Positions 43,401-55,385 of a stretch of DNA of 64,000 bases are shown piece by piece (the first letter of the stretch is position 1; every line of letters starts with the position of its first letter). A program made the translations under genes and the position numbers. The stretch is from Sarcocystis neurona. Taxonomy: Eukaryota > Apicomplexa > Conoidasida > Eucoccidiorida > Sarcocystidae. The notes beneath the pieces are model-generated. The model worked only from the letters and a program-made list of their open reading frames with translations, had not been told where the DNA came from and did not search any database. The DNA is taken from positions 933,449-997,448 of the forward strand of contig KL647302.1 in assembly GCA_000727475.1 (NCBI GenBank), given 5' to 3'.

Positions 43401-46400
43401 GTGTGTTACCCGTGATGCACTGCGTCTTCTCTGTAGAGGTCGGGACTGCAGTGTTGCGCATTCACGGGTATACACATCTACGATTCTTTATATATATATA
43501 TATGTACATATATCTGTGGTGGACGTGCCTCCTCTGGCTTATATATTTATATATGTATATATATATATATTGGTAGGTGTGTGTGTGACTCATGCTCCGT
43601 AGACGCGTTCGAAACGCACTTGTGCGATTAGGTGGCTGTTCACGTCCACCATTCATATCTATCTATATATATATATATATATTTATATGTAGTGGACGTG
43701 CTTTTTTCTTCGGGCTTTGTATTGGTCTGCGGTGAGCAGCCGTTTTACAGAGAGAAGCGGCTGCTGACTTGCTGCGTCCTTGGGTGCCTGCAGGGTGGAA
43801 GACCTCTGGTATCGTCCCGTGAAGACCCCCGACGGAGCCGTCGTCTATGAACTGCTCGTCAACAGTTCTGAGAAGGAGCTGCCGTTTGACGCTTCACTGC
43901 CTGCGTCTCCTGTTCCTCCTCCTGCTGCTGCTGCCAAGAACGCAGAGGAAGGCGACAGCAGCATCAGCAGCAGCGAGAGCAGCAGCAGCAGCGAGAGCAC
44001 CAGCGAGAGCAGGTGGCTTCCCCTCTCCACCGTACGTCTCGGGGGGGGACTGTCTCACTCTTTCAGCCGACGCACGTGAACGCCCTTCCACAGACACGCC
44101 CGCATCGCGAGAGGGCAGTAGAAACAAGAAGAGAGAAACGCAGTAGAAACAAGAAGAGAGAAACGCAGTAGAAACAAGAAAAGAGAAACTTGAAGAGTCC
44201 TGCGAAGCGTGAATAGGTGTATAGAGAGTTGCGCGACAACAAAGAGAGAACCCGTGTGTAACTTTGTGTGAATAGCAGATACCGGGGCACACATACGCGA
44301 CGTGCTTCGGATATGCAGGTCTGTAGACATCGGGCAATGCACGAGAAAAGAGGGAGAATATTCTTAACAGGTCCCGAGAGAATCTGCTGGTTGAACGCAG
44401 CTGCCTGTCCCTGCACCGCAGATACGCGGGGGGGCCTCCACGTCGTCCCTGTTTCTGCTGCAGATGCACGTTGATATTTGTCCACCCTTCACCCATACAT
44501 ACACGTGTACGTACACACACGGGTACGTAGGGAGCGGGCGGCGAGCCAGAACAGAAAGCAGCAACGACAGAGGGCGGTCGAACAGAAAAACAAGAGCAGA
44601 GGCGCCCGCCTTTCTATGTACATAAAGATAATGTGGACCGTTGCGCCTTCAGTCGAGAGCGGCAGTTTATGGCCGTCCACTACGTGTGGACGCGTGGTTC
44701 AATAGCTACTCTTCAGGCTCGTTCAGTTTATATTCCCTACGCAGGATCCCCGCACGTAGGTCTCTGCACACACGCGTGGATGGGTCTGCGGTCCCGGGCG
44801 CCAGCAACACAGCAAATACTGAGGGGCACATATATATGTGCACGTCGGTGTATACACACATACATGGATATCTGGTGGCGTGCGCCTGCAGTGACGCAAG
44901 CACACGTAGGTGTGTCAGTCCTAACATTGGGCAGAGCTGGACGCAGCGACGGACAGGCGTTGGAAGAACACGGAGAGGACGTGGGCGTCGGTCTACCGAG
45001 CCCGTCGGTGCGATTGTTGTTGATTCGTCTTCCTCTGTTCTTCCATGGCTGCGTATCCCTTGCAGGCCCCTCGCGACATTTTCAGGCGGCTGCGCTCCCC
45101 GTTCACCGGTGCGACCCGCACTACACTTCGCACAAATAATTTTGCCTGCGCGTCTGTGTGTACATATATGTGACTGTTCACCCACCTGCGTTCACATCCA
45201 CGCTGCGCATGCATATGTATATATGTACATACATATACATCTATGTATATATATGTATACACATATACGTCTGTGTATATACGTATATGCCTATACATCT
45301 ATGTATATATGCATGTACGTATACATCTATGTGTGTTATGTGTGTGTGTATGTACGTGTGCATCTACGTATAGATGTATACACAGATACGTCTATGTGTA
45401 TGTGTACGATTATACGTATACATCTATGTATGTTGTACATACGTGTACATCTATGTGAACATGTATGTAGATACACATGCTTCCATGTACACATGTATAT
45501 ATACACGTAGACATCCATGTATATATCTTATATACATATGTATATATTGGGTTGGTGTGACTTAGAACAGAGTTTTTAGATGTCTGTTTCTGACAGGCAG
45601 GCATATGCTGCAGCTGACGGCGTGCTACAGGCCTGCTGTCGCCTTGGCGACTTGGGCAGCTGCAGCAAGCGCCGGACGACTCCTGTGCAACACCACGCTG
45701 GTGTTCCGCGTATTCAACAAGACAAAAAGCTGATAAGCCAGCTTGACGTACCTTGCACTATGTATCTACTACTAATTCTACATATATATATATATATATG
45801 TGTTGTACGGAATAGACAAGAGAAGAATGCTGCAGGATTTTCACTCGACCTTGGAGCGGTGGTGGCACGTACAAATGGGAGACAATGCTGCGTATGGTCC
45901 TGGCAGGAGTACAAGCAGGACTAGTAAAGATGTTGGCGTGTATGCTAGGGATAGCAGCAGTAGTGGTGGCACTCGAATATCAGGCGTCGTAGCGGTCCCA
46001 GCGATCTCGCCTGCAGCAGAAAGCAATTATCAAGCCTAGTCGCCGACGCGTAACTGCGGGCGCGTCGCCTGTCTTCCACGCGTGTGCTTCGGTGGTCGAT
46101 CGTCCACAATGAGGAGGTTCAAAAAGGCAGAAATATGGTCAGCGTATCAGCAGACGAGGGTGACAAATCTCACCTGGAAGAGAAACAGCAAAAGAGCGCT
46201 GAAAAAGTGCTGCGCTTTCTTGCGTACACATAGAAGCGAGTTGTTACGTATCCTGCCAATACACACCAGCGCAGTGGACGCCTTTTTTGTGGCGGCGACA
46301 CATACACATGTAACATATGTACGTACGCGTCAGTGCATACGCATGTACATATATATAGATAGATAGCTATAGATATATAGAGAGAGAGATATATGTGTAT

Positions 46401-49400
46401 ATATATTCGTTTGTCTAGAGAGCGAAAGTGGAGAAGTGATCTAGTTTGAGGACAACCGTTTAGACAGCACTCTCTATATTTGCTGCAGGTCCGCCTGCCA
46501 ACAGTGGAGTTGTAGACCTCTTCTGTTCTAAAAGGTCTACAACTTGAGACGCACGCAGTAGGATGTAATCCATTTTAGCCTTGCCCCCTGCATGTCATAT
46601 TTCTTCATAACAAGACGTGCGTGTCTCTTTGCGTGCCCTTTGGAGAACGTGCGTGCTGCTGAGGCGGACGTGTAGCTCCTGCTGCCCACCACAGAGAGAA
46701 AAGAGAGTCGAATGGCAGCTACACTTTAGCACGTGCACGTGAAGTGACACGAAGGGTGCTGCTGAGAGTCTTGCGTAGTACGCAGTGGGTGTTGTTCGAC
46801 GTCTATCCTTGAGCTGCGCACGGGAAGATCGGTCGATCATACGGCCGTGTAGGGACTGCCGCTTAGCACGTGAACTTCTGCCTCACCCACTTCTTTGCTT
46901 GACTCTTCATAGGCCGAGAAGCAGCCCTATCGCAGCCGCAGCAACAGAGCACTATGCTTCGAGTCTTGCTACGGCACGGTGCAGCTGGCTCTGCCGGTAG
47001 TCGCTCTGAGTGCTGTGGAGGAGGGACGCAGGACCATTCGGACCAGCAACGACAGGAACAGCAGCAGGTCCAGCGGCAGGAACAGCAGCAGCGACAGCAG
47101 GACTACGAGCGCGAGAGACAGGACGTACCGCAGCGACAGCTCCAGCAGCCGCAGCAGCAACTGCAGCAAAAACAGCTGCTCCAGTTGGATCAGCAGACGG
47201 ACGCAGGAACCGCCGCAGCAGGACTTGCGACCGCTGGCCTGGAGGGAAACGAAGATGAAGAAAACGAAGAAACACGAGTAGCGGAGCAGTGGAAGACAGC
47301 GGATGCAGACGCAGCAGGAAAGGGAGGCGATGAAGCAGCAGAGGCGTCCTCTGCGACAGATGAACAGCAGCAGGAGTGGGCCGTTCTACGCCCAGAAACG
47401 GCACAGGTATGGAGTGGGCACTCGCACACATAACCACACACGACACCCACGACAACACATATTATACATATATATATGTATTGGCACCTGCGTCGAAAGA
47501 GGTAGGTGTATATACTCTTGTACGTATCTGTACATAGAAGTGTGTCTCGGTGGCGCTGTCTGTACACGCATGTGGTGATGTCTGCCACCAGTTGTGTATG
47601 TACATATAAATGTACATCGCTTGGGTACACACGTGTATCTGCTAGTACACCCGCACATGCTTGTGTGTATCTGGATGGGTGTATGCGCTTTGCTCTGCAT
47701 GTGTCGGGACGGTTCTGAGTATACACAATATGCGTGTGTGTGCGCACGTATGCACATGGTTGTATCTGGCCAGGTTTTAAGGGGGAAGGCAGTGCGGTGT
47801 TTCGCGCTGCGGCGCGTGCTGCTTGTTTGCTGTTCTTCGCAGAATGTGCTGCTGGAGTACGAAGAACTGCTTCCCAAATTCCTTGCCTCGGGACTGCCCT
47901 TCGGCCTGGCGCAGGAAGGACGCGCGTGGAGAAGAGAAGCTGCTGGTGCCCCTCGTCTGCTGTTCCGTCTAAAAGAATTCCGTCAATTCGAAATTGAGTT
48001 CGCAGACATCACCGCAGAACGAGCTTGCACATTTATACGTCCCTGACACGTGTATATATGTGTGCGTGTATACATGTATAAACACGTCTGTCTCACTGCT
48101 GTACCTGGCACCAGCAGCATCCGCCCCCCCCTGCCGTGAACGCCGCTGCAGCAGCGACAGCACCAGCACAAGGTGCAGCACGCACTAGACAGGTTGCTCA
48201 ACCTTCAGCGGTGCAGAGCCGGCAGTATCAGCAGCGGCGCTCCTCTCGCTGGTATAGATTAGCAAACGCTCACCGACGGTGCTGCACCCGAAGCAGCAGT
48301 GTCGGCGACGCAGTAGCAGTGACCTTGGTAAACCACGACGGGTTGTCACGCGCGTTGCTCAGTTATATGGCAGGTGGCTCTGTGACACGTGGTGGGTGTC
48401 AACTATTTTTCTTGTGCGGCCGGCACTAGCTTTCCTCAAGAACCCTCCCCGCGTGCGTCCGCGGCCGCAGAGTCACGTTGGCGGACACCAACCTCTACTG
48501 CAGTGTAGAACCACCACCTGTTCGCAGCCCGCAGAAGCGACGATCTTTTCCCCTATACAAGCACATGCGGCCCTTCGCCCTCGTTCACGTCCACGTCCAC
48601 CGCCTGGGTCTGCGCGCCTCACACAGAGAGACAGACATACACAAACAAAGACCCACGCGCCCTGTCATACCACCACACGCACACGTGTGCGTGGCTGCTG
48701 TTCGTGCTCACCTTGCACCTGCATTCACACGCCGCCCATCGAGTGTGGAGTTTTGCACCGACTGCCTGGTGCTTAACTTGTCTGTTGGAAACTTCTCCGA
48801 CGCGTATTTCCTCTGGTGCACCTTGTGCGCTACGCGCACTTCAGTCTCCCACTTTGTGCGAGCTGCCGTGAAGCGACGCACTCGAGGAAGCGACACGGCT
48901 ACAGTTATTGTTGGAGGCAGCGACAGTTTGGTGGAAATTGCTATCATTTGTGCAGTTGCTCCCCGCGACGAAAGACAGGCGCACCTCAGTTGTCTCTGTC
49001 TCCGTGCAGAAGGTAGCGTCGCGATCCCTGGCGTCTGCTGCGTTGCTTCTGCGCAGATATTTCTTCGATCCCCGAATCAACAAACCCGACGCCGTTCTGA
49101 AGCGCTGGCAGCAGGAGCTTTTCGCTTTCTTCAAGAGCATCGGTACGCCTCCTTTGGATGCGGCTGGACGCCACAGATAGGTGTACGTCTGTGCAGCTCT
49201 GCGTTTGCACATCGATGCGTGTAGAGAGAGACAGATTGACAAGCTGAACCACAGGTACACACCGTGGAAGTCACGTAGGGCCTAGAAAAATAAGTAGGTT
49301 GATTGTAGGATGCGTTAACGTCCGTGTCGGTGAGTCCTTAGGGCAGGAACACCAAGCCGTGTATCCGGTCATCCGTTTGCTGGTAGTCTTCCTCTCTGTA

Positions 49401-52400
49401 GCACCCAGCGTGGCCTTCCCCGCAGCTCTCCAGAACGCTTTCGCAGGAAGTGAGACCAGGGCACGCGTCTGTAAATATCGTTGCGCCGGAGCAGACTTCT
49501 CAATACGGACGAGCTGAACACATCTTTATATGTAGATGGTTTCGACATATGTACAGGGTGGTGTGGCTCTTTGCGGTGTCTCTTTACTTCTTATGCGCTG
49601 CGGACACCAGCAGCCACTCGACAATACGTGGAGGAAGTGTCCCCCACGCAGCTACTGGGGTGTGCTTCCGCCAGTGCATCTGCCTATGACCTTCAGCTCA
49701 GCTTCCTCTGTCCCTCCTTTCGTGCCTCAACAACATGGCTTCGGTACTTGTACTGACCTGTACACATATATGTATAGTCCCTCGTACACGGCCGCTTCTG
49801 ATGCTGTACTGGCATCTGTGTGTATGTATGCGTATATTCGCTTCATTGTATCACGTACGTGCATGCACGTAGATCTCTGTACCCTCATATACGTGTATCT
49901 CCTTCACGTTGTACGTCGCAGGTGTGGGCAACTCCACTTTGTGTGCTTCTAAACATCAAATCTTCTTCAGGCTCACGTTAAAAAGGTCCCTTGTCCTTTC
50001 TGGCGCTCCTTAACCGTACAGAAAAGTCGTAAAATCCCCATTTCCTTTTTTGCTTTCGCTGCGTTGCTCACACCGTACAAGCGTAGTCTACTGACTGGGG
50101 TGCTTGCGCAGAGGGTGCCCACGCCTCCATGGAACATCGTTTCTCCGGCGTCCCTGCTGTTGTTCCCGCTGCCACCTACTATGCGCGTGCGGTGCAGGAC
50201 TTCCAGAAAATCTCCTGCATGTTGTCGAGAGAGATAAGAAAGACCTCGCACACTACGCTCTCCGCTGCGTCGATATATGCTATTCTTTTCCATTTGGAGT
50301 GGAAGAGATCTGCGGCATTGCCTACCGCGCGGACGTCGATTTGAACGCCCACCACAAAGTACCAATGGAAGCCTCGGGCAAAAGGCTACTAAGATATACG
50401 CATCTCTGCTTACATATGGAGACAAGGATTACCAGCATAGTGCACGCGCAGTGTCCACTTGCGGGAGCGCACCTGTAGCTTGCACCTCTCTTGTTTATAG
50501 GACCGCACTTACTTCATTCACTTTCTGTTTGTTGATCTGTTTACAAAAGTGTGCAGCACCAGGATCGCTTAACATGCGTATACGTGTGCCTGTAGTGTGT
50601 TGGTTCTACTGGTGTGAAGTTGTACGTGGCTGGACTCACCACGTCGAGCTCCGCAGCTTGGACGCTCCTGCAGTGAAGAGGAAGCAGCGCAAGTCCTTTA
50701 CGACGGCGGATGCGAAGAGTTGTCAATTTGTGCACTCGCTCTGTTTTCTTGGCGATGAATGAGCTGTAGCCTGCAGAGCATCCCCTTTCTTGCGTGATCG
50801 CGGCTATTCATGGCAACCGATCGTCACTCATGAATGAGCCCTTTTGTCTCGACCAGTCTCTTCGGTCACACACGAGTGCAGGCAGTCTTTATTCGAATGT
50901 TACAGGCCCGCACACATCGGCGTATTACCTCTGTGGCCTTCTGTATTGCTCTGTGTCCTTTGCTATTCATGCCTGCAGCACACCACCGCAAGACGGGCGG
51001 GTGTCAAGGAAAAGGCGGCACGCGAGCAGGCTGCCGTCCGAACTCCCGCAGTCGGGAGTTTGTACCGGGGAACCAACGATGAACGACAGTCTGATCCCCA
51101 GCCGCTACCCCACGTGATTGAGCCTTCCTTAGGACTGGAGAGGTGAATATTTAGCGCCACGTAGGTGGGGAGGGGATGCTTGCTCTTTGCTCGCTGGAGT
51201 CTGCTGTCACTCAAGCAGGCGCCCTACTATCCGCGTGACAAACGCAGATAGCAATTTCACGAACAGGGACGTAGAAGAGTGGCCTGTTTACATAAATACA
51301 CGAAACCAGGCTCGTAGTCACTGAGAAAACCTCTTGTGTGGTCGGTGCGGACAAGCTATGCGGATATGACCATGTGGCGACCGTGCTGCTGGCAGTGCAG
51401 TGCAGTCCTGTAAGGCAGCGACGCATCTGCCGTGAACTTTCCGAGCTGCAACGATGCCTACTGGTGAGATCTTCGTCTGCTTCTTCGCTCCCTTCTCTCT
51501 CATTATAAACGCGTGCGCATCTGCTGTACGCTCAGACTCTTACTGGCGCTGCTTCTTTCTGCTTTCGTGAAGGATGAGGTTAAGGGGAAGGAACGGATTT
51601 TCCTGAATCTCCACCCAGCAATTGTAAGGCGAGACACTTTTCGTTCGCATGTTCGGGGCAAACGCCAGAAAGCTGGACGCAACTTTCCTCTCCACTCTCG
51701 CACAGCCCCGCGCAGTAGACGTCTCCTGCAGGGGCGTCTACCAGAGACCGTTTGCCCCGCGAAGAGGCCAGAGTTCGAGGAAATGTGAAACGCCGATGCA
51801 CCGCACAGCGCGTAGTAGGTACACTCGGGGGTTGCATGCGGAGGTGTTTGGTTCGCCGTAAGAAGTCTCCGCAATGCAAAAACAGGCGTGTGTGGCAGAA
51901 ACGTACGCTTCTGGTGTCTAACCTTCATATTCTGTGGATGTCGGCAGTGACGCGTTCACGTGGAAGAGATTTTGGCGTGCACGTCCTACGGGGAGACGAG
52001 TGTTGTTGTTGGACTCCACACCTTCGTGTTTGAAACCTCCGAACACCCGTTTAACTGTATTGGTATATTCATAGACAAGGATTAGATGAATATCACTAAG
52101 TGATATTCATATCCGCATTTGTGTATTAGATAAAAAGGACTACACGGGCACCGGAGCAATCCTGCAGTCTCCCGGGTGGAGGTTCCAGGATTCTTTTTGC
52201 CATGTCTTTCTAAACAGGACTTCTGCGTTGCGTGCAGGCCCCTTTCAAAGCAGCTATTATGCCTGTGGTGTCTAACGTCGAAGCCCTTACACGCGAATGT
52301 GAGTCCGCCCCACCGTTATGATACACGGACGTGCTGTTCATCCGACGATTCAGGCGGAGCTTTGTGATGCCGAGAGCAGCGGTGCCTACCGTCTTCGCTG

Positions 52401-53878
52401 GCTCAGGGGCAAAATCTCAAGTGTTGAAATCAATCCACGTATATGTATATATGTATTCGATGCCCCACCAGCCAGGTACTTCGATGCTAGTCCGCACTGC
52501 CAACCCGTGTATAGCGCTTCAGATCCACGTACCATCTCAGCATGAATCAGGCATACAGCGACGTACGTATATGCATATATATATATAAGTGTACCGCTTC
52601 GTAAGACCCGGGTAGATCCGGCAGAGACGCGTCCACCAGCACCTAACGAGCCCTTATTCATGTGTGCGTTCACGCCCCAAGGAGTGCGCCCCCATTTGCG
52701 AAACTAAATTTTTCGCAATTCTCTCTCTATTGCACCCCCCGGCTTTTGTAAGGTCGCCTGTCCAGTGCACTTGAAGTGGCTCTCGACACACGCTACGCTC
52801 TGTGCTCCAAGCACTAGTCCTACAGGCAGAAAATTGGAATTTCCGAGCGGTCTGCTTCGGGTCGACTGTACCTATATTCTGTTTTGTACCTTTGCGGGCT
52901 CCAATGCAGCTCAGGCAGCTGGCTAGATGTCAAGCGGTGGACGACTGTGTCTTGACACATTAAAACTCAGTTGTACTTGAGTGCCTTTTTAGATCACCTC
53001 AGGTATCCTTTTTGAGAGCTGTTTCCCTTCTGTTGTGTACCTTTCTGTTGCAGCGGAACGATTGTGTGACGTCCTGAGAAGGAACGGCTTGGCCACAGTT
53101 CTTGAGAACTCTTCAGCTTCCATCGGACGCAGGTGAGGGCGCCTCCACAAGTGTGTTTTCTACGTCTCATTACAAGGTGTGCTGTTATGCCGCTGGACGT
53201 CGGTCGGTGTCTGGGTAACACGCTACTGCATACCTAGAGGTCACGGGTCTTCCAAAGGCGCAAAGGCAGGTGGACAAGCTTGAGGATATACGAGCCGTAA
53301 CGCTGTGTGTGACGTACGACACTGGCTACAGTCTCGTGCTCCAGACGCGCTAATGTTTGGTTGATACTTCACATTCGAGACCTTCCTCCTGTATGCCCGG
53401 ATAGGAATCTAGCTGCTGCACCGTTAGGTCCACGTTTTTTGAAGGGCGCAAGTTATCCGTTAATGTCGGGAACTACTGTCTTCGCACAAGACAAACAACT
53501 GGCTCTCATAGGTTCAGATTTTCCGGGCGAGTAAAAAAGTAAGAAAGTATTAATTACTCAAAGGTAGGAAGCTCTGAATTGTTCTACGGGGTGACTCTAT
53601 GAGTACTGCAGGTGCATACGACGTACTGCATCGCCTGTGGTGGATCTGCTGCTTGTCCCGCTGTGGCTGGGGGCGTCGTTGGATATCTCTACTGCGTCAG
53701 GTACAGACGTTCCGACGAACTGGGGGTGCTCTACTGTGTAACGGTGGATAACCAGACGCTGCGTGACAACACTGTGACGGTTCGTTGGCGAAATACAACC
53801 GAGCAGCTCCGGCTGGGGACTGAGGATCTTGTAGACTTTATCTGCAATCGCATCCGCCTTCAGTGTACGGCTGACTAG
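40467..53878 (+). CDS. Glycyl-tRNA synthetase, class II, bacterial-like (multi-exon, N-terminus unresolved)
   Basis: Charges tRNA-Gly with glycine. Exons: about 40467-40630 (LEKLRVFCREKGLLLP), 41328-41956, 43794-44031, 46913-46996, 47032-47406, 47843-about 48040, probable 48152-48251, 49010-49142, 50198-50358, 50979-51142, 51536-51620, 52238-52298, 53054-53132, 53701-53878 (stop TAG). Phases agree at nearly all joins; the link between 48040 and 49010 is incomplete. Family landmarks in order: YGGLRGTVDFGVTGW; motif 1 region LWRASGHEAHFFDALVQC; LRPETAQ; motif 2 region LPFGLAQEGRAWRRE then RLLFRLKEFRQFEIEF; LAHYALRCVDICYSFPFG; motif 3 HVIEPSLGLERLLLALLL; the anticodon-binding domain APFKAAIMPVV, IGRRYRRSDELG, YCVTVDNQTL. 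Inserts rich in Ala/Gly (41.5-41.8 kb) and Gln (47.0-47.2 kb) interrupt the core. Between LRPETAQ and NVL the usual seven or so residues are missing. The motifs look closer to bacterial alpha2 enzymes than to cytosolic eukaryotic ones. Confidence 0.9.
42100..43700 (+). repeat. Microsatellite-filled GlyRS intron with diverged internal repeats
   Basis: The 41957-43793 intron contains TA/TG arrays. A phrase like GTGCCTCCTCTGGCTT recurs in diverged form near 43205, 43275, 43360 and 43525. A second phrase, CACCCGTGTTTTATTGTAGA, occurs near 42145 and again near 42255. The copies look like local duplications rather than a transposon with ends. Confidence 0.7.
44118..44190. repeat. 25-bp tandem repeat, about three units
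   Basis: The unit beginning GTAGAAACAAGAAGAGAGAA is repeated at 25-base spacing inside the 44032-46912 GlyRS intron; the last copy is partial. Confidence 0.9.
45150..45560. repeat. TATACATCTATG-type microsatellite array in a GlyRS intron
   Basis: Repeated TATATGTATACATCTATG-like units, continuing the repeat-rich character of the introns upstream of 50 kb. Confidence 0.85.
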
Positions 53879-54276
53879 AAAGGCTGGTATCCGGCTACGG
53901 TGTGGTCGTCCGCCGCTGCTGACGGTCGTATGCATATACGTTCGTGCGACCGCAGAGAACTGACGAGCGCGCGACGCAGGAAAGCCGGTGGACTCGCCGC
54001 TTCCTCAGTCCGTGGGGCTCGGGTAAGAGGCGACCTATACGCCAGGAGCTTCATTGTTTTGAATCAGTAATGATGCATTTGCGAGATAGCCTACTGTCGT
54101 AGAGTCACAGCGTGCGCCGTAATACAGTACTCGTCAACTGAGCACCCACGGCGATGGTATCGATGGTGACTCGACGGACGTCTACATAGACGTGTGTGTG
54201 GGTGTATGTAGGTGAACCTTCCTGTGAGAATATTTACGCTCGCATTTACGCGGTTCTTCTTCAATTCTGTCGACAG

Positions 54277-54766
54277 CTACCGTCACGCTAGAAATGTTTT
54301 TAGCGACTGCTACTACCGCCACTCAATTCAGGCCTGCCCAGCTCTAAGCGACACTCATTACCGAAGCAACTGTGACGTTCAAGAGGGATCCACTCATACT
54401 GAGTTTTGGTTAAATCAGCGCAGGGCTGAATACAGTGGCGAGACCAGTATTTCGGGTCAAGAAGTCGTGTTCTCAAGAACTCTGGCATGCTCCCGTGAGC
54501 GGGGTACGCATGAAAATTATATAATTTACTTCCCCTGGCATTATGGAATTGTCGCCCAAGCTTACAAAAGTGTGACAAACTGCACACCGTTCACGAAGAC
54601 GGCTGTACGGATGTGGTTCCTTTCCAAATATATCGCACCCGGCAGGAGTGAGTGCGGATACGGTCTGAAAGACGCTGCGTTTACGGGAGTGCAAAAGTCT
54701 ACACAACTCCACGGTTCATACATATTATTGATTTTTTTATCTACATTGTTCACGCATGTGCGATAA
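54277..54766 (+). CDS. Terminal exon of a possible secreted or GPI-anchored protein
   Basis: After a strong acceptor (GTTCTTCTTCAATTCTGTCGACAG), about 162 codons of complex sequence run to a TAA. They contain six or so Cys (DCYYRHSIQACPA, RSNCDV, RTLACSRERG, TNCTPF, SECGYG), an aromatic patch (NYIIYFPWHYGIVAQAY), and a hydrophobic C-terminus (GSYILLIFLSTLF), as in GPI-attachment signals. This architecture fits the coccidian surface-antigen families, but that is resemblance of layout only. No ATG or signal-peptide exon was found between the GlyRS stop at 53878 and this exon, so it may be a fragment or a pseudogene. Confidence 0.4.
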
Positions 54767-54959
54767 AAGATGCACAATCGATGTATGGCTAATCACAGTG
54801 CGTCGTGCCCGGAAGGCACTCCAAAGGGTCAACTTGTAGGACGCGAATCAACAAGGGTCCAAAAAACGAAGCAGGAAATACGGAGTGGTACCGCTGACAG
54901 TGGCGGGAGCGCCTGCGCTGCATCGTGCGCCTGATGCGCCCACGCCCACACATTGTGTC

Positions 54960-55262
54960 CCGATGGCTCAATGAACGACAGAGCTAGGGAAGACCTTTTC
55001 TTCGTGCCAATTCTGGCAAACAAATCCTCGGGAACTGAATACGAATAAAGCCTCCCTTTTGTTGTCGGGTGAGCTGCGATATATTTGTGATGCCGTTGTA
55101 GGTTTCCTATGATTAGTTCTGGAAGCCTGTTATTTGTCGTCAAGACAAGCTGCGTTTCAAAGAGTCTGATTTTTCTGCATAGTAAAGCAAGTCGGCTCTG
55201 GCCCAAGGTCCACCATCTTCTGGCACCGCATGTGTCACAATGCGGCTTGGTGTTCAAATCTT
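54960..55262 (-). CDS. Exon of unknown protein downstream of the kinase
   Basis: The minus frame gives DICFKSLEDLNTKPHCDTCG, then KIRLFETQLVLTTNNRLPEL, then KGRLYSYSVPEDLFARIGTK. The alternating beta-like pattern vaguely recalls a PH-type barrel. The frame stays open to about 54829, but the last part looks less like protein. It could be a C-terminal exon of the kinase gene just upstream, if that gene splices at an alternative donor after the CHPW motif (55594), or a separate gene. The join was not proven by phase. Confidence 0.45.
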
Positions 55263-55385
55263 CGAGGCTTTTGAAGCATATGTCATAAAAAGGCGGAACA
55301 GAGCTCGTCCTTCTGGTATCCGTGTAGTGTAGTTCAGTGTGTCGAAATCCTTCATACGTACTTTTTCACTCTTCACCTTCGCCTA

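Noticed and set aside
43150..43720. A transposable element in the GlyRS intron
   Set aside because: No terminal repeats, target-site duplication or transposase-like frame; only local repeats.
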